Origin: CAZOZZ01 sp965262425
GTDB taxonomy: Bacteria > Acidobacteriota > Terriglobia > 20CM-2-55-15
DNA: 64,000 nucleotides
NCBI GenBank assembly: GCA_965262425.1
Contig: OZ253536.1
Coordinates: 2,356,001-2,420,000 of the forward strand
Reading direction: 5' to 3'
This document shows positions 15,378-24,251 of the stretch, piece after piece. Each line of letters begins with the position of its first letter. The stretch's first letter is position 1. Made by a program: the position numbers and the translations under genes. The notes under the pieces are model-generated. The model saw only the letters and a program-made list of their open reading frames with translations. It searched no databases and was not told the origin of the DNA.

Positions 15378-17026
15378 TAAAGCCAGGGAACGCGGCCCAG
15401 TTACTCGCTTTGTCGGCTCTCGCCGGAGTGATCCTTGCGCCTCCGGAAGCCTTCGGCTCAGGACGCATGATCCTGGTTGTGGGTTCGACTTTTGCTTTTC
15501 TGCTTCTGGTTCTCGAAGGCCAGGTTGAGTCTCGATACCTGCGGGGAGGACTGGTCGGCATGGTTGTGCTCGTGGCACATTCCCTGTGGATCTCGATCGA
15601 CTTCTACAGGTCGCTGGAGTTTGTAGGAATCGTCTGGGCCTACTACTGCCTTTTCGGTTACCTGGTCTACTCCAGGATGAATTCCCTTCACCGTGTGGCC
15701 GCGACCCTGGTCGTGCTGGCCGGGGTGGTCTCGATCTACGGAATCTACCAGTTCTTCTGGGGCATCGATGCAATGTACGGACTGGTCTTCTATTCGGGTG
15801 CGCCGGAACCGGTACGGGTGCCGATGCTGGAACAACTGGCAACGGGACGGATATTTTCAACCTTTGCGCTACCCGGAACTCTCTGGGGGTACCTGTTGCT
15901 GTCACTGCCGCTGCACGGCATCCTCTGGAAGCCGGGGCGCCGGTTTGGCAATTCCCTCCTCGTCGGAAGCGCCATGTTGCTGCTGGCGACCGGAGCGTTG
16001 ACCCGGTCATATGGCTTTGCCCTGGGTCTGCTCGTCCTGGTTCTCGGATGGCTGTTCACCAGACCCGGGGCGCGACCCTGGAGGTCCGCCGCAGCCGTGA
16101 CGCTTCTGATGACCCTGCTGGCCGGCGGGATCTTCCTGGCCCGGTCCGAAACCCACAACCCGGTTTCACTGCGCTTGCAGAATTGGATGACCGGGTGGGA
16201 AATGTTCGCGTCATACCCTTTGGGCGTGGGCTTGAATGGATATGCCGTCGCCTACCTGGGTCACCAGCAGCCCGGTGCAAACGAAACACAGTTTGCGCAC
16301 AACACCCCTGTTCAACTCGTCTCGGAAATGGGCTTTCTCGCCTTCGCCGCGATGGCGGCTCTGGGTATTTACGTGATGGGACGGCGAAGAGTCCTCTTCG
16401 ACACGACCGGGCCCCGTCGCTATCTGCTCCTCGGTCTGCTGGTCTGGACGGTTCACAATTTGATCGAGATCAACGTCTACTTCGCCAGCGTGGGTGCGGC
16501 GGGAGTGGCGCTGATCGGTTTGCTGGTGGCTCAGTCCCGGCCTGCCGACCCAATGGGCACTGGAAATCCGGCGGATCGAAGATTGGTCCAGATGATCGGC
16601 CTGGTGGCCATGGCCGTCGTTCTGTCGTCAGGGATCATTTACGTGTCGGGCGAGCTGCTGCATCGGGCGAGGATTGAACTAGAGAACCAGAAGCTGGTGG
16701 AAGCGTCTGAAACGCTGGCCAACGCCATGATGATCAACCCCTTTAACTCCAGCATCCTCCACGAGGCGGGTCAACTTGCGCTCGAGCTTCACCAGAAGAC
16801 CCAGGATCCGTCCCTACTGAGGCAGGCCACGGAGTACTTCAGGAAGGCCGTGGCCCTGAGCCCGAATAAAGTCGGGCCTCACCTGGGCCTGGGATTGTGC
16901 CTGTCCAGCGCAGAAAGACTCGACGAAGCACTCGAACAGCTGGAGATCGCCCAGTTGATGCACCCCTACAGCAGACACGTCAGCGCGGTCCGCCGCCTGA
17001 TCGAGGGACGAGGAAGTGGTCAGTGA
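15374..17026 (+). CDS. O-antigen ligase/polymerase-like membrane protein with TPR tail (second copy)
   Basis: 550 residues, overlapping the preceding gene by ATGA. About 11 transmembrane helices, then the Wzy_C loop pattern LQNWMTGWEMFASYPLGVGLNGY and NTPVQLVSEMGFLAFAAMAALGIYV. A C-terminal TPR-like stretch follows (ATEYFRKAVALSPNKVGPHLGLGLCL, LDEALEQLEIAQ). It has the same architecture as the neighbour but low sequence similarity, so the pair probably does two different glycan-joining steps. Location next to pilins and the polysaccharide genes at 20 kb and 31-40 kb allows either surface polysaccharide or pilin glycan roles. Confidence 0.82.
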   Translation: MIKPGNAAQLLALSALAGVILAPPEAFGSGRMILVVGSTFAFLLLVLEGQVESRYLRGGLVGMVVLVAHSLWISIDFYRSLEFVGIVWAYYCLFGYLVYSRMNSLHRVAATLVVLAGVVSIYGIYQFFWGIDAMYGLVFYSGAPEPVRVPMLEQLATGRIFSTFALPGTLWGYLLLSLPLHGILWKPGRRFGNSLLVGSAMLLLATGALTRSYGFALGLLVLVLGWLFTRPGARPWRSAAAVTLLMTLLAGGIFLARSETHNPVSLRLQNWMTGWEMFASYPLGVGLNGYAVAYLGHQQPGANETQFAHNTPVQLVSEMGFLAFAAMAALGIYVMGRRRVLFDTTGPRRYLLLGLLVWTVHNLIEINVYFASVGAAGVALIGLLVAQSRPADPMGTGNPADRRLVQMIGLVAMAVVLSSGIIYVSGELLHRARIELENQKLVEASETLANAMMINPFNSSILHEAGQLALELHQKTQDPSLLRQATEYFRKAVALSPNKVGPHLGLGLCLSSAERLDEALEQLEIAQLMHPYSRHVSAVRRLIEGRGSGQ

Positions 17027-17057
17027 TCAGTCGGCGTATGGGACGGCGTTCGTGAAT

Positions 17058-17187
17058 GCGTGTCGGGGCGTCCCTCCGTGGGCGCCCGCGGGTTTGACGG
17101 GCAGTTGCCATCGACATTCGAGTCGCGTCTTTTTTCCGTTCGCTGCGGCATTCCCGCGGGTGGCCAGAGACGGCCACCCCGACACGC
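17058..17187. repeat. Palindromic repeat, family C (copy 1, 130 bp)
   Basis: It begins GCGTGTCGGGG (17058-17068) and ends with the exact complement CCCCGACACGC (17177-17187). It contains GTCCCTCCGTGGGCGCCCGC near the left end and GCGGGTGGCCAGAGACGGCC near the right. The second copy is at 41457-41547 in the other orientation. It lies between two convergent genes. Short ORFs reading Cys-Arg-Gly-Val-Pro-Pro-Trp-Ala-Pro come from this repeat and are not genes. Confidence 0.75.
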
Positions 17188-17233
17188 TATACCCTACATT
17201 TTACTGACCAAGCATCTCACCACTGTCCGCGGG

Positions 17234-19471
17234 TTACCTCCCCGTATCTCCGATTCCGTAGACGTGGCCGAAGGTGCGGATGACGATCAGGCCGTCGGAA
17301 ATGGCGGGTGTGGCCATAACGATTTCGCCGATGTCGTTCCTTGCGATCAGAACGTACTCGCGGCCGGCTTTCAACACGTACGCGTCACCGTCTTCGTTGA
17401 TGAGGTACAACCGTCCGTCCGCGGCGATGGGCGAGGCCGTAAAGGCGCCTCCGACTCGACCCACCCGCGCCTGGTAGACGCGTTCTCCGGTCTGACCGTC
17501 ATAGCCGGCGATCACCCCATTGTTGCTGAGCGTGTAGAGTACGCCCCGATAGAAGATCGGCGTCGGGATGTAGGAACCGCCGCGCCGGGAACTCCACGCA
17601 ATGGCGTCGCTCGAAGTGGCACGGCCCGCAAGGGAAATGTCGCCGGAAGATCCCGGACGGATGGCGTAAATCGGACGCAGGGGAGGATAGCCTGCGGTCA
17701 CATACACGAATTCGGGGCCGGCCACCGGGGTCGGGATGGCGACGTCGGAGTTCGGGCCGAGTGTCCAGCGCAGCTCGCCCGTCTGCGGATCGTACCCCCT
17801 TATCGAAGTGCCGTTGGTGATCAGCTCATCGCCGGCGGACCCGGCCACGATCGTCGGGGTACCCCAGGAGGAGATTTCATTGTCCCGGCTGGTCCGCCAC
17901 AACTCGTTACCCGTTGCCAGATCATAGGCCGCGACAAACGAGTCCTCCTGACGATCAACCTGGATAATGACCGTGTCACCGTAAATGATGGGCGAGCTAC
18001 TGTGACCCCACTGATCGTTGGAATCATAGTAGGAACCGTTGTCCAGAAGCCCCAGATCCTTCTTCCAGAGCGGCTCTCCGTCCATATCGTAGGCGGCAAA
18101 AATGCCAACGGTACCGAATATGGCCACGATATAGCGTCCGTCGGTGGCTGGTGTCGAACTGGCCTGGCTCCCTTTCATGTGCCGCTTCGTACGGGGTACG
18201 CCCTGATGGACTTCCCTCTCCCAGACGATGCGACCGCTCTCGATATCCAGCGCGTAGAGTCTCCAGCTGTGAGCAGAAAGATCGTCGACCGACGATGCGC
18301 CGCTGTAGTCACCGGTTCGGAAGAAATCGTTACCGGAACTGCTGACCGCCGTCGCCACGAAGACACGATTTCCCCATATGATGGGGCTCGCGTTGGCGAG
18401 GCCGGGGATAGGGGTCTTCCAGCGAACGTTCCGACCTGTCCTGACGTCCCAGTCGACAACGGCTCCCTGCCCCTCGGCAACACCCGAAGCACCGGATCCG
18501 CGAAACGACGGCCACGGCCGGGGACTGTCGCGCGGGACGGTCAACAAGTCTCCCGGGTCCGCATTCGGCACCGACGCCGCCGCCAGCGTTTCGGCCTCGT
18601 CGGAAACCCGGAGATAGGCGACCCTCGGATTCTTACCATTGGTGGGATTGGTGAACACCACCCGCTCGACAACATCGTCCTCTCGCTCGAACCTGAATTC
18701 GGCATCGGCAATCTGCGGCGTGACGAAGGTGGAATCCGATGTCGCTACAAGCATCAGGGATACTTCGCGAGTGGCGCCCCCTACAATAGCTGTGAAGTCC
18801 TCGCCCCCTTCCCCCAGCCGGAAGGTCAGCCTCTGTGTCTGTCCCGTACTCAGGTCCAGGTACGAGCCGACGAAGGGTTCGAGGTCCGTCTCGGAGAGCT
18901 CCACGACAAGCCGGGCCAGGCCCGGGCGGCGATCCATCTCGACATCCAGGACGGCTGCCATCTCGGTGTTGAGAGTCCGGACTGCAAACGCATGACTGGC
19001 CGCAACAACCGAATCGGGGATGTCAGAACGGGCAAGCGCTGACTCGAGCAGAGAACCATTCCTCTGTTCGACGGCATACAGGATCACTGCTGAGATCCCC
19101 GCCGACCCTTCCTCGAGGCTCTCGATCAGGTAGGTGGTCATCTCCAGATTTCCGCTTCGCATGACGCCACCGACGACGCCCCTGAGATAGGGGGTGTCTT
19201 CGACCATCAGGTCCGCCCCGCTCTTAACCAGAAGTTCCGCCATTTCGAGATTGGCGTTGGTCGCCGCGAACAGCAGGGCACGCCCGCCGTAAAACTTCTT
19301 CGCATTGACGTCGGCTCGTTGATCGAGGGCCCGGCGAACGCCGGACATGTCGTTCTGTTGAGCGGCATCGAGGAGGGCTGCATCGGCAGAGTTCAACGGC
19401 GCTGGCATCTGCGGGCCGGCCAGCGTCCAGACCAAAACGATCGCTCTAAGAGACAAAGCCGTCATCATCAA
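17234..19471 (-). CDS. Ankyrin-repeat / PQQ-like beta-propeller fusion, probably exported
   Basis: 745 residues. A hydrophobic N-terminus (MMMTALSLRAIVLVWTLAG) suggests a signal peptide. Residues about 28-150 form ankyrin repeats (DAALLDAAQQNDMSGVRRAL, ALLFAATNANLEMAELLVKSGAD). Residues about 185-300 resemble a small lipocalin/DUF3471-like beta domain (FVGSYLDLSTGQTQRLTFRLGEGGED). Residues about 320-745 are an eight-bladed PQQ-type propeller beginning WPSFRGSGASGVAEGQG, with repeated W/Y-A-x-D-x-x-T/S-G-x-x-x-W motifs (LYALDIESGRIVWE, AAYDLATGNELWR, IRGYDPQTGELRW). These outer-compartment propellers usually act as scaffolds rather than PQQ enzymes. No partner gene is apparent. It has its own intergenic spaces on both sides. 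Confidence 0.8.
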   Translation of the reverse strand: MMMTALSLRAIVLVWTLAGPQMPAPLNSADAALLDAAQQNDMSGVRRALDQRADVNAKKFYGGRALLFAATNANLEMAELLVKSGADLMVEDTPYLRGVVGGVMRSGNLEMTTYLIESLEEGSAGISAVILYAVEQRNGSLLESALARSDIPDSVVAASHAFAVRTLNTEMAAVLDVEMDRRPGLARLVVELSETDLEPFVGSYLDLSTGQTQRLTFRLGEGGEDFTAIVGGATREVSLMLVATSDSTFVTPQIADAEFRFEREDDVVERVVFTNPTNGKNPRVAYLRVSDEAETLAAASVPNADPGDLLTVPRDSPRPWPSFRGSGASGVAEGQGAVVDWDVRTGRNVRWKTPIPGLANASPIIWGNRVFVATAVSSSGNDFFRTGDYSGASSVDDLSAHSWRLYALDIESGRIVWEREVHQGVPRTKRHMKGSQASSTPATDGRYIVAIFGTVGIFAAYDMDGEPLWKKDLGLLDNGSYYDSNDQWGHSSSPIIYGDTVIIQVDRQEDSFVAAYDLATGNELWRTSRDNEISSWGTPTIVAGSAGDELITNGTSIRGYDPQTGELRWTLGPNSDVAIPTPVAGPEFVYVTAGYPPLRPIYAIRPGSSGDISLAGRATSSDAIAWSSRRGGSYIPTPIFYRGVLYTLSNNGVIAGYDGQTGERVYQARVGRVGGAFTASPIAADGRLYLINEDGDAYVLKAGREYVLIARNDIGEIVMATPAISDGLIVIRTFGHVYGIGDTGR

Positions 19472-19693
19472 ATTTCGCTCCTGGAAGTGGGCTCCGAGCC
19501 ACGCTACACCGAACCGAAAGGCCAGTCAAATGCGCTTGATCGTCGGGTGCGCTGGAGTGGGAAAGCAGGCCGTGGGTCGCGAGGTTGATTGAGGTTCAAC
19601 TCTGAAGCTTCACTGCGATCCACAGCCGCCTAAACCATTAACAACACATCACTTGCCAGGCCGCAGGCATATGCAGGCGTTTTTTAGGGCTTT

Positions 19694-19710
19694 TTGGCAC
19701 CGGGTTTGCA
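19694..19710 (+). promoter_or_regulatory. Strong sigma-54 promoter candidate upstream of the nucleotidyltransferase
   Basis: TTGGCACCGGGTTTGCA: -24 TTGGCAC and -12 TTGCA, with exactly 10 bases between GG and GC, a near-consensus sigma-54 site. It predicts a start near 19721 and a leader of about 170 bases to the ATG at 19891. It is the one clear signal in the 419-base gap 19472-19890; I see no obvious enhancer palindrome behind it, and the rest of the gap shows no gene. Confidence 0.65.
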
Positions 19711-19890
19711 GCAACATCCCGTGAAGGCAGGCTTTGTTGAATTGTGGAAAGACGGTCCTCGAAGCTGAAGCCACAAGGGTTAATCGGGAATCTGATTTGG
19801 AGCTTTACCGGGCCAAGGTACCGGAAAGCGCCAATATTTTGGCCGCGTGTCTGGAATCTGACACCAACAGTCATCGACTGATATGAGGCT

Positions 19891-20670
19891 ATGAGCATTC
19901 CATCGTCCATGTCCACGCTCTGTAAACAGACACCGGTCGTCGTCCTGGCCGGAGGCCGGGGCACGCGACTGTTGCCATACACGACGGCCCTCCCCAAGCC
20001 TCTGATGCCGGTCGGTAACTACCCGATCCTCGAAATACTGCTGAGACAGCTGGCGGCGTTCGGATTTCGCGATGTCACGCTGGCGGTCGGTCATCTGGCC
20101 GGACTCATCCAGGCTTATTTCAAAGACGGCGAAGAACTGGGATTGAACCTCAGCTATTCCTATGAGACGACACCGTTAGGAACCGCGGGACCGCTGGCCA
20201 GGATAGAGCGCCCGGACCACAGTATTCTGGTGCTGAACGGCGATCTGTTGACTGACGTCGATTTCGGGCAGATCGTCCGATTCCATTACGAAAACGAAGC
20301 GACCGCGACGGTGGGAATGACCCGGCGGATCGAGACCGTGGACTTCGGTGTGATCGAAGCGGAGGCGGATGGGCGGATTACGGATTTCCGTGAAAAGCCC
20401 AGCATGGGGTACCTGGTCAGCATGGGTATCTATGTGTTTACCCCAAAGGTTCTGGACCTCATACCCCAATCGGTAAGATTTGATTTTCCGGACCTCCTTG
20501 CACGGCTACTGGAACAAGACGCCCGGATCGTTGGGTATCAAAGCAACGCCTACTGGATGGATGTCGGCCGACCCGCCGATTACGAGAAAGCAAACGAAGA
20601 TTTTCCGATGAAGGAACATGACTTCCTGAATCCACATGTGGAATACGAGACTGTCGGAACTAGAATTTGA
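19891..20670 (+). CDS. Sugar-phosphate nucleotidyltransferase (NTP_transferase family)
   Basis: 259 residues. The signature VVVLAGGRGTRLLPYTTALPKP is at residues 15-36, with the metal-site LNGDLLTDVDF and the sugar-side DFREKPSMGYLVSMGIYVF. It makes an NDP-sugar from NTP and a sugar-1-phosphate in the cytoplasm. It resembles mannose-1-phosphate guanylyltransferase-like or glucose-1-phosphate nucleotidyltransferase-like enzymes of exopolysaccharide clusters; the exact sugar cannot be read. The start may be 19891 or 19909. It overlaps the aminotransferase gene by 35 bases, and both probably follow the sigma-54 promoter at 19694. Confidence 0.87.
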   Translation: MSIPSSMSTLCKQTPVVVLAGGRGTRLLPYTTALPKPLMPVGNYPILEILLRQLAAFGFRDVTLAVGHLAGLIQAYFKDGEELGLNLSYSYETTPLGTAGPLARIERPDHSILVLNGDLLTDVDFGQIVRFHYENEATATVGMTRRIETVDFGVIEAEADGRITDFREKPSMGYLVSMGIYVFTPKVLDLIPQSVRFDFPDLLARLLEQDARIVGYQSNAYWMDVGRPADYEKANEDFPMKEHDFLNPHVEYETVGTRI

Positions 20671-21784
20671 CGGCGACGAACTCGCCGGCGCCCTCGAGGC
20701 AATCGAGTCCGGCTGGATTACGGCGGGACCTCGCACGAAGGCGTTCGAGCAGGCCTTCGCCGATGCGGCCGGAACCGAAGACGCCGTCGCGGTTTCGAAC
20801 GGAACGGCGGCACTCTTCCTGGCTCTGAAGGGGCTGGGTATCGGACCGGGCGATGAAGTCCTGGTCCCGTCCATGACGTTCGTCGCCACCGCGGCCGCCC
20901 TCCTCCATTGCGGAGCGAAGCCGGTCTTCGTCGACATCACGAGTCTGGAAGACCCGACGATGGATCCGGCAGACGCGGCTCGCAAGGTCGGGCCGTTCAC
21001 ACGGGCCATCCTTCCCGTACATTACGCCGGCATCCCCTGCGACATGACTTCCCTCGCGACGCTGGCACGGTCGAAAAACCTGCTGGTGGTCGAAGACGCC
21101 GCGCACGCTCCGGGAGCGGTATACAAGGGCAAGCCATGCGGAAGTCTCGGCACTGCGGGCTGCTTCAGCCTCTTCGGGAACAAGAACATCACAACGGGAG
21201 AAGGAGGCGTCATCACGACCAGCGATCGACGCCTGGCCGAACGCCTTCGCCTGTTGCGCTCCCACGGAATGACAACCAACAGTTGGGACCGGGACAAAGG
21301 TCGTCCCGCACGCTACGACGTCATCGAGCTGGGTTTCAATTTCCGTTTCGACGACATTCGGGCCGCCCTGGGGTTGGCCCAGCTTCGAAAACTGAATACG
21401 ATAAACAGCAGGCGATCCCAAATCGTCGCCAGGTACAACGAACGACTCTCTCGAACGCGTCCGGAAGTCGTCCTTCCATTCCGGTCCCTACGAGCCGACA
21501 TCGTCCCGTCCTATCACATTTATCCTATTGTGCTGCCGAGCCATGACGAACGCGATGCACTTGAGGCGCAACTCAAGGAAGATGGGATCCAGACGAGCAT
21601 CCACTACAGGCCGATCCACGACTTCTCAGCTATCAAGACACGATTCTCCGACGTGCACCTGCCTGTCACCGAGGCCTTCGGGTCCCGACAACTGACGCTC
21701 CCGCTGTATCCATCGATGACACCCGACCAGGTCGATGCCGTTGCGACCTCGGTAGCGCGATCCGTCAGCAAGCAGTTCGTTTAG
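20636..21784 (+). CDS. DegT/DnrJ/EryC1/StrS family sugar aminotransferase
   Basis: 382 residues, PLP-dependent. Visible: VAVSNGTAALFLALKGLGIGPGDEV (cofactor phosphate side), VVEDAAHAPGAVYKG with the PLP-ring Asp, and FGNKNITTGEGGVITT in which the Lys should form the Schiff base. The C-terminal HIYPIVL and SIHYRPIHDF segments are typical. It transfers an amino group to a keto-sugar nucleotide for a surface glycan. The start overlaps the end of the nucleotidyltransferase gene, so the two form a unit making an amino-sugar nucleotide. Confidence 0.92.
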   Translation: MWNTRLSELEFDGDELAGALEAIESGWITAGPRTKAFEQAFADAAGTEDAVAVSNGTAALFLALKGLGIGPGDEVLVPSMTFVATAAALLHCGAKPVFVDITSLEDPTMDPADAARKVGPFTRAILPVHYAGIPCDMTSLATLARSKNLLVVEDAAHAPGAVYKGKPCGSLGTAGCFSLFGNKNITTGEGGVITTSDRRLAERLRLLRSHGMTTNSWDRDKGRPARYDVIELGFNFRFDDIRAALGLAQLRKLNTINSRRSQIVARYNERLSRTRPEVVLPFRSLRADIVPSYHIYPIVLPSHDERDALEAQLKEDGIQTSIHYRPIHDFSAIKTRFSDVHLPVTEAFGSRQLTLPLYPSMTPDQVDAVATSVARSVSKQFV

Positions 21785-21873
21785 AGCTTCGGGTCCCCGC
21801 TTCCCAGCAGTTGACGTCCCTGAAGGATCCAATCCCGGTGGGTGTCTCTTCGTATAGACTGGCCGCAACACAC

Positions 21874-23745
21874 ATGAGATTACCGGGTGCATATCTAACG
21901 ACAGCCATAGCCTTCCTGCTTCTCTCCCTGGTTGGACCGGGCACGACCGGGGCTGGCAACGATCGCTACCGGCCGGCCTCGAGCACAACGATCCTGCTTA
22001 CCCGGGACCAGAAGACGCTGTTTGTCGCCAATCCTGACTCGGCATCCATCTCAGTCCTCGATGTGGGCTCAAGGGTCAAACTGGCCGAGATTCGAGTGGG
22101 GCGGACACCGCGGACCATGGCTCTTTCCCCCGACGGCCGCCGCTTGCTGGTGACCTGCCAGGAAAGCAATCACGTTGCCGTCGTGGATACGTCGACCTTC
22201 GAGGTAAAGCAGTTCATCGATGTTTCCGCCGAGCCCTATGGCGTTGTGACCGGCTCTCGGGGACACTACGCCTACGTGACCTCCTCGGCGCTGGGAGTTG
22301 TCGACGTCATCCACTTCGCGGGGGACAGCCTCAGTCTTGAAACCTTCGACAATGTCGAATTGCTCGAAGAAAAGCCCGACCGGGTCCGCGCCAGTTACAA
22401 CAGAGTCGTTCGAAGCATTCGGGTCGAGGCAAAGCCGGCCGGCGTGGCGCGTTCAGCGGACGGGCAACGGTTGTACGTGACGCACCTGCGCACCGGCCGC
22501 GTCTCGGTGATCGACCTGAATCGGCAGGCCGTCGTCAAGGTGGTCGGCACCGGAAGCGACAGCAACATGACCCAGCGGATCGCCATACACCCCGACAACG
22601 GACGCGCCTACGTTCCCCACATCCGATCGAACGTCACAAAACGATTTCGCCTGTTCGACTCCACGGTCTTTCCGGTCATCTCGGTTCTCGATCTGAGAAC
22701 GGGGACACATCTCTCCCGGGAGCGGATCGATCTGTCGCTGGGGCTCACGGTGGCCAACTTGCCGTTTGACGTCCAGTTTTCGGCCGATGGAAAACAGATC
22801 TACGTCGTCAACCTCGGCAGCGGTGACGTGATGATTCACGACATCGAAACAGGTCGACGAATTGCCGGCATCGATGTCGGACATGGCCCTCGGGGTATCG
22901 CCGTGTCTTTGGACGGGACCACGGGCTATGTCAATAATTCCATGACGGCGGAGGTCTCCATTCTGGACCTGCACCAGTTTAGGGAAACCGCGCGTATCCG
23001 TATCACGGACATCCCCCTGCCCGAAGACGTTCAACGTGGAAAGATCGTCTTCTTCTCGAGCCAGTCTCCCGATGTCTCCAGGGACCGCTGGATCAGTTGC
23101 GCCACCTGTCACTTCGAAGCCGAACACGACGGCCGCACGTGGTTCACGGAACTGGGCCCGCGCAATACCACCAGCCTCGGCGGGTCCGACCAGACACGCC
23201 CCCTGCACTGGAGCGCGGACCGCGACGAAGTACAGGACTTCGAGCACACGATTCGAGATCTTCAAGCGGGAACCGGGCTTCTCGTCAATGGAACCCCACA
23301 CCCCGCCATCGGCTCTCCGAACCGGGGTCGGTCCTCCGACCTGGATGCAATGGCCGCATATGTGAATCAGCTCAAACCGAAAAGAAGTCCCTTCACGTTC
23401 GGATCCGTAAGACGTGAGGCGATCAATCGAGGCCGCGACTTGTTCATGCGGCCGGATATCGGTTGTGCCCGTTGTCACCCGCCGCCCCATTACACCGATT
23501 CGACGATGGAAACGTCCTCCTTCGTCCGGCACGACGTGGGCACCGGCGGGGGTACGGACGAAAAGTTCGGGCCGGAGTTCGACACACCCACGCTCAAGGG
23601 CCTCTGGGACAGCGCGCCGTACTTTCATGACGGCAGTGCGGCAACGCTGGAAGAGGTGATAAGAACGAACGACCGGCATGGCCGGACCTCGCATCTCACA
23701 GGGGGCGAGCCAGCCGTTTCGGAAGAGCAGGTCGGTCGATGTTGA
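21874..23745 (+). CDS. YVTN beta-propeller / diheme cytochrome c protein, 3' end displaced by an IS
   Basis: I use the ATG at 21874, which opens a signal peptide (MRLPGAYLTTAIAFLLLSLV); upstream codons to a TTG at 21811 are not convincing. Residues about 30-360 are YVTN-type propeller repeats (TLFVANPDSASISVLDV, RRLLVTCQESNHVAVVDT). The C-terminal half holds two heme c motifs, CATCH (Cys near 409) and CARCH (Cys near 531), as in MauG/cytochrome c peroxidase-like domains, so it is a periplasmic redox protein. From 23711 the frame reads into an insertion sequence, which replaces the last 11 residues by 11 foreign ones. The original 623-residue gene is recovered by joining 23710 to 25673. Confidence 0.85.
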   Translation: MRLPGAYLTTAIAFLLLSLVGPGTTGAGNDRYRPASSTTILLTRDQKTLFVANPDSASISVLDVGSRVKLAEIRVGRTPRTMALSPDGRRLLVTCQESNHVAVVDTSTFEVKQFIDVSAEPYGVVTGSRGHYAYVTSSALGVVDVIHFAGDSLSLETFDNVELLEEKPDRVRASYNRVVRSIRVEAKPAGVARSADGQRLYVTHLRTGRVSVIDLNRQAVVKVVGTGSDSNMTQRIAIHPDNGRAYVPHIRSNVTKRFRLFDSTVFPVISVLDLRTGTHLSRERIDLSLGLTVANLPFDVQFSADGKQIYVVNLGSGDVMIHDIETGRRIAGIDVGHGPRGIAVSLDGTTGYVNNSMTAEVSILDLHQFRETARIRITDIPLPEDVQRGKIVFFSSQSPDVSRDRWISCATCHFEAEHDGRTWFTELGPRNTTSLGGSDQTRPLHWSADRDEVQDFEHTIRDLQAGTGLLVNGTPHPAIGSPNRGRSSDLDAMAAYVNQLKPKRSPFTFGSVRREAINRGRDLFMRPDIGCARCHPPPHYTDSTMETSSFVRHDVGTGGGTDEKFGPEFDTPTLKGLWDSAPYFHDGSAATLEEVIRTNDRHGRTSHLTGGEPAVSEEQVGRC

Positions 23746-23864
23746 ATGAGGCCCGGCCAGTGGGCATTTGAGTCGAATTCAACCCCATTGTTAAGCAAGT
23801 TCTATTTTCGCATTGTTGAAATTGGCGAGGTGTTGACGGTGTCTTGTGGTATATATACCGTCAG

Positions 23865-24251
23865 ATGAAGAAGAAAAAGATATGGCTTGAGTTGAATCAG
23901 GTAAAGGGAGCCGCTGCTTCGCGACTGCGAAGGCGGAAGTACAGCCTGATCGAGCGCCATGAGATACCCGACGGTTTGCTGCCTGGCTCGGTGTCGATTA
24001 GTTACACCCGGTGCGGTAAGCCGACGTGCCGGTGTGTGTCGGGTGAAGGCCACCCATCCTGGTCCTGGACATTCATGATGGACGGGAAGAAGCATGTCGA
24101 ACACGTTCCAGCCGCCATGGTTGAGGAGATTCAGAAGCGTGTCGGAGCGGGACGGGAGTTTCAGGATGCGATCCGGGAGGTGCTGACAGCGAACGCGAAG
24201 TTGGTGGTGTTGGAGCGCCAGCAACAACGTGAGAAGCGGAAGCGACGGTGA
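23865..24251 (+). CDS. DUF6788-like accessory protein of the insertion sequence
   Basis: 128 residues from ATG 23865 (MKKKKIWLELNQVKG). Basic ends flank a small Cys-containing core: SISYTRCGKPTCRC, then GEGHPSWSWTF, which looks like a metal-binding or nucleic-acid-binding knuckle. The C-terminal third is a charged helix (LVVLERQQQREKRKRR). This type of small protein is often found directly ahead of transposase genes; its role is unknown. The stop overlaps the GTG start of the transposase. A stem of 7 base pairs immediately ahead of the ATG could limit its translation. Confidence 0.7.
   Translation: MKKKKIWLELNQVKGAAASRLRRRKYSLIERHEIPDGLLPGSVSISYTRCGKPTCRCVSGEGHPSWSWTFMMDGKKHVEHVPAAMVEEIQKRVGAGREFQDAIREVLTANAKLVVLERQQQREKRKRR

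Noticed and set aside
17060..19042. 660-residue plus-strand ORF opposite the ankyrin-PQQ gene
   Set aside because: Antisense shadow caused by GC-rich codon use; no domains, and the minus-strand protein has clear repeats.
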